Below are positions 1-6,894 of a stretch of 11,027 nucleotides of DNA, one piece after another. Position numbers and translations under genes: made by a program. The stretch is from positions 1 through 11,027 of the forward strand of contig JBFFGE010000157.1 in assembly GCA_041557595.1 (NCBI GenBank). The letters are read 5' to 3'. The first letter of the stretch is position 1, and each line of letters opens with the position of its first letter. Source of the stretch: JAOTYV01 sp041557595 (GTDB taxonomy: Bacteria; Pseudomonadota; Alphaproteobacteria; UBA8366). The notes under the pieces were generated by a model. The model had not been told where the DNA came from and did no database searches. It saw only the letters and a list, made by a program, of their open reading frames with translations.

Positions 1-18
1 ACCCCCCCCCCCGCTGCT

Positions 19-855
19 CTAGAAAAATGCGAGCGTACGCGTCTCGATGCTTTCCCGGGGCGGGGCGTCCGGAGGCGATGTCGGGTCTTCGAAGGCGGTG
101 TGCGCGGTGAAGCGGGACCGGCCGTCCTTCAGGGAATCATAGCATTTGAAGACCAGCGCTTCGTTTCGCTCCATGTTCGGGTAGTAGTACCAGCGGTGGT
201 CCGGATTGTGGGCGAGTTGGAAAATCTCACCGGTCCGGTCGCGGTATTTCAGGTCCGACGCGATCAGGTCGTCCATGGCGATGCTTTGCGCGTTGCAAAT
301 CGCCAGCGGCAACTGTCGCACGGTCGTATTGATCGGCCGCCACACCTGAACCACGGCGAAGCGGCGTTTCAGCAACGCCTCGGCTTCGTCCGCCGGCAGC
401 ATGTCGCGCACCCGTTGCGGTCCGGACTTTTCCGTGTAGTCGTTATGGGCGACCCGCACCGGCTCGCGCGCTTTTGCCTCGAGGCGCTTGTTTTCCGCGT
501 TTGTGCGGACGGTGTGGTCGAACACCACCACCCGGGCGGCACCGGTAAAATCCTTCACCAGCTGCTCCATCTCCCGGTCATAGGTGGCGTGCAGTTCATC
601 CTCGTCGTAGAAGTTCGAGACGGCGGTCTCGTGGCGGGTCAGGACAAATCCGTCATGTTCCAGCGAGAACCGGTCGGCATCCGCCCGGGCGTCGTGGATC
701 GCCATCACATGTTCCCTGAATTCCGCGTCGCGCTGGGTGTGCGGGCCGCCGGGCACGGCGATATGGGTGACCGGCTTCGTGCCCGTGTACACCACGTAAT
801 TTAGCGGCGCCTCCACGAAACCGGACGCCTGCTGACGTTCTGCCGGCTGTGCCAT
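19..855 (-). CDS. CmcJ/NvfI-family non-haem iron oxidoreductase
   Basis: A 278-residue protein of the CmcJ/NvfI/GA4-desaturase-like oxidoreductase family. Known relatives act as Fe(II)/2-oxoglutarate-type oxygenases or desaturases in cephamycin, meroterpenoid and gibberellin pathways. Family blocks seen in order are DARAD near 55-59, the tract TGAARVVVFDHTVR near 104-117, HNDYT at 137-141 (H137 and D139 as likely iron ligands), VWRP at 171-174, HRWYYYP near 220-226, FKCYDS near 236-241, RFTAHTAFEDP with H252 as likely distal ligand, and RESIETR near the C-terminus. The frame stays open upstream to a TTG at 933, but the ATG at 855 is chosen because AAGGGA lies about 8 bases before it and the upstream TTG forms part of a TTGACA promoter element. 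It lies downstream of the PAP2 gene on the same strand with a 93-base gap. Family assignment is firm; the substrate is unknown. Confidence 0.88.
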   Translation of the reverse strand: MAQPAERQQASGFVEAPLNYVVYTGTKPVTHIAVPGGPHTQRDAEFREHVMAIHDARADADRFSLEHDGFVLTRHETAVSNFYDEDELHATYDREMEQLVKDFTGAARVVVFDHTVRTNAENKRLEAKAREPVRVAHNDYTEKSGPQRVRDMLPADEAEALLKRRFAVVQVWRPINTTVRQLPLAICNAQSIAMDDLIASDLKYRDRTGEIFQLAHNPDHRWYYYPNMERNEALVFKCYDSLKDGRSRFTAHTAFEDPTSPPDAPPRESIETRTLAFF

Positions 856-901
856 TGCAGGATCCCTTTTTGGTTCGCGTAATCGGATCGGTCGTCGATG
901 C

Positions 902-933
902 AGAATAGGTAGGCTGGCGGGTGCGGCTGTCAA
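902..933 (-). promoter_or_regulatory. Candidate promoter for the CmcJ-like gene
   Basis: On the minus strand a perfect TTGACA lies at 933-928. TACCTA follows after a 16-base spacer (911-906), overlapping TATTCT at 907-902, which would need a 20-base spacer. The -35 is strong and the -10 is weak. The position, 47 to 80 bases before the ATG, is suitable and suggests the gene can be transcribed independently of the PAP2 gene. Confidence 0.4.
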
Positions 934-948
934 CCCGCTCCGATCATC

Positions 949-1485
949 TCAGAATCCCATCTTGGCGGTAATGCCGAAATTCTTTTTCCCGATATCGACG
1001 AACGGCAGCAGCGTTACCTTGTCGTCGAAGGTATCGGTGAAGACATAGGCGGCGACGTTGGCGATTACCGCCGATGCGATAACGTCCGATGCATGGTGCT
1101 TTTCGGCTTCGACGCGGCTGATGCCGACGACCACGGCCGCCGCATAGGCCGGGAAACCGTACTGCCAGCCATAGCGGTAATGCAGGTAGGAAGCGCCCAT
1201 GAAGGCCGATGCGGTGTGACCCGACGGAAACGACTTGCCGCCACTGTTGTTCGGCCGTTGCCGGTCGACGCCGTATTTGAGGGCAAATGTGGTGCCGAGG
1301 GTTACGGCGGACGTCAGGCCGAGCTGTACGACGCCTTCATAGTCTTCCTTGTACAAGGAGCCCGCCAGGGCAATGCCGGGAATCGCGAGTTGGGCGATGT
1401 CGCCATAGGTTTCGAGCGCATCGGATTTCGCCTGGCTCGGCAGCAACAGCAACAGCGCGAGGCAAATCCCCCGAAAACATTTCAT
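949..1485 (-). CDS. Secreted PAP2-superfamily phosphatase
   Basis: A 178-residue type 2 phosphatidic acid phosphatase (PAP2) protein, expected to remove phosphate from a lipid or other phosphomonoester outside the cytoplasm. All three motifs are intact: KX6RP at 70-78, PSGH at 87-90, and SRX5HX3D with S123, R124, H130 and D134; H130 would be the nucleophile and H90 the acid/base residue. The N-terminus (MKCFRGI followed by a leucine run and PSQA) looks like a cleavable signal peptide, with a probable cut after A19. The C-terminus is short, alternating and ends in phenylalanine, as in outer-membrane or periplasmic variants, but no full barrel is present. The frame is open upstream to 1668, yet the ATG at 1485 has AGGGGGATGGA just before it and begins the signal peptide. 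It ends in TGA. The substrate is unknown. Confidence 0.87.
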   Translation of the reverse strand: MKCFRGICLALLLLLPSQAKSDALETYGDIAQLAIPGIALAGSLYKEDYEGVVQLGLTSAVTLGTTFALKYGVDRQRPNNSGGKSFPSGHTASAFMGASYLHYRYGWQYGFPAYAAAVVVGISRVEAEKHHASDVIASAVIANVAAYVFTDTFDDKVTLLPFVDIGKKNFGITAKMGF

Positions 1486-1689
1486 TCCATCCCCCTGTAT
1501 CCTCGGGTTTGCCCGCCGGTCGATAGACCGACACCCGATTTCGTTTTTATGTCGCGTCCGGCGATGCCCGGGCTCGGCCGAAACGATACGGCGCGCGCCC
1601 GCTGTTCGATCAGCCGGAAAGCGCGCCGGTACCGATAACGGTGCCGATGGGAACCACCGAATGCCCATTGACTATACAGGTCCGAAACC

Positions 1690-1734
1690 GAAATGAATAT
1701 TCCCTACGGCTATCGCAGGAAATTTAATATTCCC
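1690..1734. repeat. Spaced direct repeat (GAAAT-n-AATATTCCC)
   Basis: GAAATGAATATTCCC at 1690-1704 and GAAATTTAATATTCCC at 1719-1734 are near-identical copies whose starts are 29 bases apart, roughly three helical turns. The AT-rich core stands out from its surroundings. The spacing on one face of the helix fits a pair of regulator sites upstream of the PAP2 gene, but no regulator can be named. Confidence 0.35.
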
Positions 1735-1790
1735 GGAGGCTTTGGCCGAAGCGATACGATGAACGGGGGTTTCAGGGAATGGGCCGCGGC

Positions 1791-1825
1791 AAAAAAAGAG
1801 CCCCGCTGGGAGAGAAGCGGGGCTC
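1791..1825 (-). terminator. Rho-independent terminator
   Basis: A perfect 10-bp stem, GAGCCCCGCT at 1798-1807 paired with AGCGGGGCTC at 1816-1825, closes an 8-base loop. On the minus strand it is followed directly by seven U residues (A7 at 1791-1797 on the plus strand). There is no U-tract on the other side, so it acts only on leftward transcription. It would end transcripts from the tauD-like pair, or a short transcript starting in the AT-rich island, before the PAP2 gene. Confidence 0.88.
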
Positions 1826-1894
1826 GAAGTGAGTAAAGTGCGTCATGGAGAATAGGGTGAAGATATAGCTTAGGAATTAATACATGGTTAACGG

Positions 1895-1910
1895 CGCATT
1901 ATTTAATGCG
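1895..1910. repeat. Palindrome CGCATTA-TT-TAATGCG
   Basis: A perfect 7-bp inverted repeat with a 2-base centre. The tight spacing suits a dimeric DNA-binding protein better than an RNA hairpin. It lies inside the AT-rich island. Confidence 0.45.
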
Positions 1911-1934
1911 GCGAAAGTGAGGAATAAAAAGAAT

Positions 1935-1954
1935 AATAATATCAATATATTATT
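1935..1954. repeat. Palindrome AATAATAT-CAAT-ATATTATT
   Basis: A perfect 8-bp inverted repeat around CAAT, in the most AT-rich part of the island. It may be an operator or simply a consequence of composition. It overlaps the candidate promoter at 1930-1959. Confidence 0.35.
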
Positions 1955-2113
1955 TTCAATTAGTGCAAGAATGTGGTGAACGCGTCTTTGTCGCCGATCA
2001 AAAAAACGGTCATCGCCCCGATATTTTTCCGATCGAATGCTATTCGGTATAACGCGCGACCGGGCGCCGACTCTGCCGGCGTCGCCGATCTCGAACACGG
2101 TTCCCCGCACTCC

Positions 2114-2989
2114 CTATTCATACACCTCGGTGTAGCCGACCGTGATGCGCCACATCATGCGCCGCAGCGGCAATTCGTAGTCGTGCATGGCGAGGTGCTG
2201 CACGGCGCAATTGTCCCACATGATCAGGTCGCCCACCGCCCAGCGGTGGCGGTAGATGAATTCATCGCGGATCACGGTCGAGGCTAGTTCGTCGATCAGC
2301 GGCAGCGCTTCGGTGTCGTCCATCCCCTCGATGGCGACGCATTCGCCGTTAAAGACATAGATCGCCTGCCGGTCGGTATAGGGGTGGCGGCGGATGGCCG
2401 GGTGAACGATCAGCGGCTTGGCCTCGTATTCCTCCTGGTCCTCCTTGGTGCCCGTGCCGGTCTTGCGGCGGCGGCCCGCGACGTCATGCACCACGCGCAG
2501 CCCCTTTAGCTTCTCCTTTAATTCCGGCTCCAGGGACTCGTATGCCTTGACCGCGCTGGCGAACAGGGTCTCGCCCAGCACCGTGCCATCCTCGGTAATG
2601 GGGATTTCCCTTGCGTGCAGCATGGTCGCCCGCGGCGGCCGCTGCTCGAAAGACATGTCCGTATGCCAGACCGAGCCGGCATCGGCATAGCCGATATCCT
2701 GCCCGTTTTCCTGGATATTCGATATGTACAGGATTTCCGGATAGTCCGGCATGGCATAGTGGTTGAAGAACATCAGTCGCTGCACTTCGCCATAGCGGCT
2801 CGCATAGTCGATCAATTGCGGCGGCTTCAAATCCTGATTTCGGAAACACAGGACCGAATGTTCGTTGAATGCGGCCTCGATGGCGCGGAAGGTCTCGTCG
2901 TCAAGCGGCCGGGACAGGTCGATGCCGCGAATTTCCGCGCCCAGCGCGGCGCCGCTCGGCACGATTTCGAATTCCGTTCCTGGTTTCAT
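2114..2989 (-). CDS. TauD/TfdA-family Fe(II)/2-oxoglutarate dioxygenase, downstream copy
   Basis: A 291-residue protein with the complete TauD-type fold. Enzymes of this family couple oxidative decarboxylation of 2-oxoglutarate to hydroxylation of a substrate, often releasing sulfite from taurine-like compounds or cleaving aryloxyalkanoates; the real substrate here cannot be read. Visible are GAALGAEIRGIDLS near 13-26 (family N-terminal motif), the metal pair H109 and D111 in WHTDMSF, distal H265 in WDNCAVQH, and the 2-oxoglutarate arginine R281 in RRMMWRITV. The ATG at 2989 is preceded by AGGGA about 9 bases upstream. It lies 117 bases downstream of its paralogue on the same strand and probably shares its transcript. 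It differs from that paralogue at roughly 37 positions, none of them predicted iron or 2-oxoglutarate ligands. Confidence 0.93.
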   Translation of the reverse strand: MKPGTEFEIVPSGAALGAEIRGIDLSRPLDDETFRAIEAAFNEHSVLCFRNQDLKPPQLIDYASRYGEVQRLMFFNHYAMPDYPEILYISNIQENGQDIGYADAGSVWHTDMSFEQRPPRATMLHAREIPITEDGTVLGETLFASAVKAYESLEPELKEKLKGLRVVHDVAGRRRKTGTGTKEDQEEYEAKPLIVHPAIRRHPYTDRQAIYVFNGECVAIEGMDDTEALPLIDELASTVIRDEFIYRHRWAVGDLIMWDNCAVQHLAMHDYELPLRRMMWRITVGYTEVYE

Positions 2990-3106
2990 CAGACTGCTTC
3001 CCTGTTAATCTCGCGTGATATCCATGGTGAAACGGGCGCAGACCGTTGCGGCGCCGACCGAGTGCCTATCGCATTTTCCGTCATCGACGATACGGGGCAG
3101 CGCTCC

Positions 3107-3979
3107 CTATTCAAAAACTTCGGTATAGCCCACCGTGATGCGCCACATCATGCGCCGCAGCGGCAGTTGATAGTCGTGCAGGGCGAGGTGCTGAACGGCG
3201 CAATTATCCCACATGATCACGTCGCCCACCGCCCAGCGGTGGCGGTAGATGAATTCGTCGCGGATCACGGTCGAGGCCAGTTCGTCGATCAGCGACAGCG
3301 CGTCCGTGTCGTCCATCCCCTCGATGGCGACGCATTCGCCATTGCAGACATAAATCGCCTTCTTGTCCGTATAGGGGTGGCGGCGGATGACCGGGTGGGC
3401 GATCAGCGGTTTTTCCTCATGCTGCTTCTGGTCCTCCTTGGTCCCCGTGCCGGTCTTGTGGCGTCGGCCAGCGACGTCATGCACCACACGGAGCCCCCGC
3501 AGCTTTTCCTTCAGCGCATCGGATAGGGAATCGTATGCCTCGACCGCGCTGGCGAATAGCGTGTCGCCCAGCACCGTGCCATCCCCGGTAATGGGGATTT
3601 CTCGTGCGTGCAGTATGGTCGCCCGCGGCGGGCGTTGCTCGAAGGACATGTCCGTGTGCCACACCGAGCCCGCATCCGCGTAGCCGATATCCCGACCGTT
3701 TTCCTGGATGTTCGACACGTACAGGATTTCCGGATAGTCCGGCATGGCGTAGTGGTTGAGAAACAGCCGCTGCACCTCTCCATAGCGGTGCGCATAGTCG
3801 ATCATTTGCGGCGGCTTCAAATCCTGATTTCGGAAATAAAGCACCGAATGCTCGTTGAATGCCGCCTCGATGGCGCGGAAGGTCTCGTCGTCAAGCGGCC
3901 GGGACAGGTCGATGCCGCGAATTTCCGCGCCCAGCGCCGCCCCGCTGGGGATGATCTCGAACTCCGAACCTGTCTGCAT
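3107..3979 (-). CDS. TauD/TfdA-family Fe(II)/2-oxoglutarate dioxygenase, upstream copy
   Basis: A 290-residue paralogue of the gene at 2114-2989, with the same catalytic set: H108 and D110 in WHTDMSF, distal H264 in WDNCAVQH, and R280 in RRMMWRITV. The frame is open to 4153, but the added 58 residues have no family similarity. The ATG at 3979 has AAAGGAT about 9 bases upstream and its product matches the start of the paralogue. Differences cluster in helix and loop regions, such as residues 151-163 (YDSLSDALKEKLR against YESLEPELKEKLK) and 184-197, rather than at the active site. That is compatible with altered substrate range or with simple drift. It is the first gene of the presumed two-gene unit and faces away from hpnN. 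Confidence 0.93.
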   Translation of the reverse strand: MQTGSEFEIIPSGAALGAEIRGIDLSRPLDDETFRAIEAAFNEHSVLYFRNQDLKPPQMIDYAHRYGEVQRLFLNHYAMPDYPEILYVSNIQENGRDIGYADAGSVWHTDMSFEQRPPRATILHAREIPITGDGTVLGDTLFASAVEAYDSLSDALKEKLRGLRVVHDVAGRRHKTGTGTKEDQKQHEEKPLIAHPVIRRHPYTDKKAIYVCNGECVAIEGMDDTDALSLIDELASTVIRDEFIYRHRWAVGDVIMWDNCAVQHLALHDYQLPLRRMMWRITVGYTEVFE

Positions 3980-4036
3980 GGATTGTATCCTTTGTCGGTG
4001 TGGCGTGACTCGGTCGCGGCGGCGCTCGTCAACGAC

Positions 4037-4065
4037 AGTATAGGTTTTCCCTGTCCGGTTTTTCG
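4037..4065 (-). promoter_or_regulatory. Weak candidate promoter for the tauD-like pair
   Basis: A good -10 box, TATACT, lies at 4042-4037 on the minus strand, 58 bases before the ATG at 3979. No convincing -35 is found 16 to 18 bases upstream (about 4059-4066 is A-rich, GAAAAA-like). The 280-base divergent gap between this gene and hpnN must hold promoters for both directions; this is the best I can point to. Confidence 0.28.
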
Positions 4066-4259
4066 TCATCGCCAGATTGGAACAGTTGCGCGACGGGAGG
4101 CACGGCGCTATTTCTCCGCGGCATCGTTTGTCGGCCGCAGGGCCCCGCGCCATGGCGGGTTGAGGATTACATCATGACATTGGATTGCTTCACAAGCTGT
4201 CGGCGCCGGATCCTGGCGCGGACGTTGCGCGGCCCGGTCAGGAGCGCACGCTGGGCCCG

Positions 4260-6863
4260 ATGACAGAAGGCCCGCAAAATAGGGGGCGGCGGCTGTTGGC
4301 AGGATGGGTCGGCGGGGTCGCCCGGCATGCGATCCTGGTCATGATGCTGTGTGTCGCCGCAGTTACGGGCGCGGTTTATTTCACCGCGCAGAACCTTCGC
4401 ATCAACACCAACACGGATGATCTGCTCTCGGAGGAATTGCCGTTCCGCCAGCGCAACCGGGAGCGGAACGCGGCGTTTCCACGAACACAGAACGAGTTGC
4501 TGGTCGTCCTGTCGGCCGGCACTGCCGATGCGGCGGATCGCGCGGCGGACCGTCTCGTCGCCGCCCTGCGGGCCAAGCCCGAGCAATTCGAGCATGTTTT
4601 CTATCCGCAAGGGGACACGTTCTTCCGGCAGAACGGCCTGCTGTATCTTGACGTCGAGGCGCTGGAGAATCTGAGCGACCGCCTCGCGGAAGTCCAGCCG
4701 CTGCTGCTGACACTGTATGACGATTTATCGCTGCGCGGTCTTGCCGACGTCCTGAAGCTGGCGCTGGAGGCGAAAGGCGATGAAGCGGCGGGGTTGAAGA
4801 CGGCCCTGGAAGCCATGGCGGAAACGGTAGAGCGGGTCGGCGCGGGTCAGCCGGCCACACTGGCGTGGCGCGAATTGATGAGCGGGCGGGTCGCGACGCC
4901 GGCCGACCGCCGCAAGCTGATAACGGTGAAGCCGCGTTACGAATTCGGCTCGCTTGAACCGGCCGCCGCGGCGATCCGTGCGATCCGTGCCGCCGGTGCC
5001 GCCGCGGGATTGCCCGGGGACGGCGCGATCCGGATTCGCATCACCGGCGGCAAGGCCCTGCTGCAGGACGAGTTGCGCAGCGTGCAGGAGGGAATGGGCC
5101 TTGTCGGCGGCCTGTCCGTGGTGCTGGTCATCGGTTTGCTGTGGATCGGATTGGCGTCGGTCCGGCTGATCGTCCCGGTGATCCTGACGCTGGTGTTCGG
5201 ATTGTTGTGGAATGCCTTTTTCGCCTCCGTGGCGATCGGCGAACTGAACATCATATCGGTCGCCTTCGCGGTGCTCTTTCTCGGCCTCAGCGTCGATTTC
5301 GGAATCCATTTCTCCTTGCGCTACCGGGAGGCGGTGGCCGCGGGCCATGGGACCGAGAAGGCATTGCAGTCCGCGGCGGGGGAGGTCGGCGGCGCGCTCG
5401 CGCTATGCGCCCTGGCGGCCGCGACTGCCTTTTTCTCGTTCCTGCCGACCGCCTATCGTGGCGTTTCGGAACTGGGATTGATCGCGGGCGTCGGTATGTT
5501 CATCGCGCTCTTTGCGAATTTGACCGTGTTGCCCGCCATGCTGGCGCTGTTCCCGCTCCGCGACGCCCGGGCGGATCGCGGTGCCCGGATCGGCCGCACG
5601 GCGCGCGCGGCAATCGATCGGCGCGCACAGGCCATTCTCGGGGGCGCAGTGTTGCTGGCGCTGCTGGCGGCCATCGCCGTTCCCTTCGTGCGGTTCGATG
5701 ACGATCCGATGAATTTGCGGAATCCGGATGCGGAATCGGTCGCGACCCTGTTCGAGTTGCTGGACGATCCGACGGTGCAGCCGTACCGCGTGTCGGTTCT
5801 GGCAAAGAATCTCGAGGCGGCGGCATCGATCGCGGCGCGCGCGCGCAAGCTGCCCGGCGTGGATACGGCACTGACGGTAACGGACTTCGTTCCGGCCCGG
5901 CAGCAGGAGAAACTCGAACTCATCGAAGCCATGGCGATCCCTTATTCGGCCATGGCGGCGCCGGTTGCGGGGATTGCGCCGATTGACGCCGAAACCCGCC
6001 GCCGCGCCGTCGCCGCGCTGCGCGGGGCGTTGGAGAAGTTGACCGCCGGGCCGCTCTCCGACGCTGCGAAGCGGATGGCGCGCGCGCTCGACGCGCTCGA
6101 CGGGTCGGATGACACGCTGCGGCGACTGGAGACGGCGCTGCTCGGCACCCTGCCGCGGCAACTCAATGCGCTCGGCGATTCCCTGCAGGCGGGGCCGGTG
6201 ACCCTGGCCAATTTGCCGGAAGATCTGCGCGGGCGCTACGTGGCGGAAGACGGCCGGGCGCTGGTCGCGATCCTTCCGGCCGGCGATCCGCGGCGCCAGG
6301 ATGCGCGGCGGCGTTTCGTCACGGAGGTGCAATCCGCCTTTCCGGGCGCCAATGGCGGCGCGGTCACGATCGATGCGGCAGGCCGTGCGGTGATCCAGGC
6401 CTTCAAGGAAGCGGCGCTCTATGCGTTTGTGTTGATTGTCGTGCTGCTGCTGGTGCTGTTGCGCAGCATCCGTGACATGCTGCTCGTGCTGGCGCCGCTC
6501 GGACTCGCCGCCTTGCTGACGGTGGCGGCGACCGTGGTATTCGCCATTCCGTTCAACTTCGCCAATGTGATCGTGCTGCCTTTGCTGTTCGGGCTCGGGG
6601 TGGCCAGCGGAATCCATATCGTCCTGCGCCATCGGACGGACCGGTCCGGTCAGTTCCTGGAGACCAGCACGCCGCGGGCGGTGCTGTTCAGCGCCTTGAC
6701 CACGATCGGGTCGTTCTGCGCCCTGGCGCTGTCGACCCATCGCGGGACGGCCAGTATGGGGATGTTGCTGACCATAGCGATCACGGTGACGACGGTCTGC
6801 ACCATGGTCGTGCTGCCGGCGCTGCTGGCGTTGCTCGATCGGCGTGCCGCCGCAAAACCTTGA
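4260..6863 (+). CDS. hpnN: HpnN-type hopanoid-associated RND transporter
   Basis: An 867-residue RND/MmpL-like membrane protein matching HpnN, which in Rhodopseudomonas and Burkholderia relatives moves hopanoids towards the outer membrane. Layout: TM1 near 20-42; a first periplasmic domain opening with LRINTNTDDLL and containing FFRQNGLLYLDVEAL, wording typical of HpnN; TM2-6 near 279-435 with the RND signature GLSVDFGIHFSLRYRE near 341-356; TM7 near 455-479; a second periplasmic domain; and TM8-12 near 718-860 with the matching FGLGVASGIHIVLRHR. The frame extends to a TTG at 4185. The ATG at 4260 is preferred because it leaves a short cytoplasmic tail before TM1, but its only purine-rich site (AGGAG, 4240-4244) is 15 bases away, so the start is not secure. 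No other hopanoid gene is in the window. It ends in TGA. Confidence 0.88.
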   Translation: MTEGPQNRGRRLLAGWVGGVARHAILVMMLCVAAVTGAVYFTAQNLRINTNTDDLLSEELPFRQRNRERNAAFPRTQNELLVVLSAGTADAADRAADRLVAALRAKPEQFEHVFYPQGDTFFRQNGLLYLDVEALENLSDRLAEVQPLLLTLYDDLSLRGLADVLKLALEAKGDEAAGLKTALEAMAETVERVGAGQPATLAWRELMSGRVATPADRRKLITVKPRYEFGSLEPAAAAIRAIRAAGAAAGLPGDGAIRIRITGGKALLQDELRSVQEGMGLVGGLSVVLVIGLLWIGLASVRLIVPVILTLVFGLLWNAFFASVAIGELNIISVAFAVLFLGLSVDFGIHFSLRYREAVAAGHGTEKALQSAAGEVGGALALCALAAATAFFSFLPTAYRGVSELGLIAGVGMFIALFANLTVLPAMLALFPLRDARADRGARIGRTARAAIDRRAQAILGGAVLLALLAAIAVPFVRFDDDPMNLRNPDAESVATLFELLDDPTVQPYRVSVLAKNLEAAASIAARARKLPGVDTALTVTDFVPARQQEKLELIEAMAIPYSAMAAPVAGIAPIDAETRRRAVAALRGALEKLTAGPLSDAAKRMARALDALDGSDDTLRRLETALLGTLPRQLNALGDSLQAGPVTLANLPEDLRGRYVAEDGRALVAILPAGDPRRQDARRRFVTEVQSAFPGANGGAVTIDAAGRAVIQAFKEAALYAFVLIVVLLLVLLRSIRDMLLVLAPLGLAALLTVAATVVFAIPFNFANVIVLPLLFGLGVASGIHIVLRHRTDRSGQFLETSTPRAVLFSALTTIGSFCALALSTHRGTASMGMLLTIAITVTTVCTMVVLPALLALLDRRAAAKP

Positions 6864-6887
6864 CGTTCCGCGGCAAATCCGGCTAGC
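6860..6887 (+). promoter_or_regulatory. Candidate promoter for a leaderless selenoprotein mRNA
   Basis: TTGACG at 6860-6865 overlaps the hpnN stop, and GCTAGC follows at 6882-6887. This pair resembles the TTGAC...GCTA housekeeping promoters described in alphaproteobacteria such as Caulobacter. The expected start point falls at or next to the ATG at 6895, and no Shine-Dalgarno sequence precedes that ATG, so a leaderless transcript is plausible. Co-transcription with hpnN is the alternative. Confidence 0.4.
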
Positions 6888-6894
6888 TGACGCC

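Larger units (their letters stand above)
1791..1923 (-). ncRNA. Possible small RNA unit (speculative)
   Basis: A TTGAAA at 1959-1954 and a TATTCT at 1935-1930 (minus strand, 18-base spacer) could start a transcript near 1923. It would run about 130 bases through a palindrome at 1895-1910 and end at the strong terminator at 1791-1825. That is the layout of an intergenic small RNA. The same bases could equally be the 3' untranslated end of the dioxygenase transcript, and AT-rich DNA throws up promoter-like hexamers by chance. Confidence 0.2.
1486..2113. other. 628-base intergenic region with terminator and AT-rich island
   Basis: The gap between the PAP2 gene and the first tauD-like gene holds no convincing protein gene. 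From right to left it has a GC-typical stretch after the tauD-like stop, an AT-rich island at about 1870-1975 that contrasts with the surrounding GC-rich DNA, a strong minus-strand terminator at 1791-1825, and a pair of direct repeats at 1690-1734 upstream of the PAP2 gene. The PAP2 promoter should lie between the terminator and 1485, but I see no convincing -35/-10 pair there. Confidence 0.7.
2110..3979 (-). repeat. Tandem duplication of a dioxygenase gene
   Basis: Two directly repeated copies, about 2110-2989 and 3103-3979, each carry one complete tauD-like gene. Long stretches are identical at the DNA level, for example around the first 30 codons and the region with the distal histidine. 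The similarity runs a few bases past each stop codon (shared CTCCCTATTCA on the plus strand) and stops abruptly at the start codons, where the leaders differ. The encoded proteins are roughly 87% identical by eye, with one single-residue gap. Confidence 0.9.

Noticed and set aside
2..12. A run of eleven C residues at the left edge
   Set aside because: It lies beyond the last gene's stop at the window boundary. A homopolymer here may be an assembly-end artefact, and no function can be argued.
1877..2110. A 77-codon minus-strand ORF just after the tauD-like stop, with a hydrophobic C-terminal stretch
   Set aside because: It begins with GTG without a clear ribosome site. Its hydrophobic part arises from the AT-rich island (Ile, Leu, Phe and Asn codons), and no family is recognisable.
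2615..3526. A 303-codon plus-strand ORF across both tauD-like genes
   Set aside because: It is antisense to two genes with intact catalytic motifs, repeats itself because of the duplication, and shows no domain.
4185..4259. N-terminal extension of HpnN from a TTG codon
   Set aside because: The 25 extra residues are charged and low in family similarity, TTG is a rare start, and the ATG at 4260 gives the normal tail before TM1. The choice is not certain because neither start has a well-placed ribosome site.
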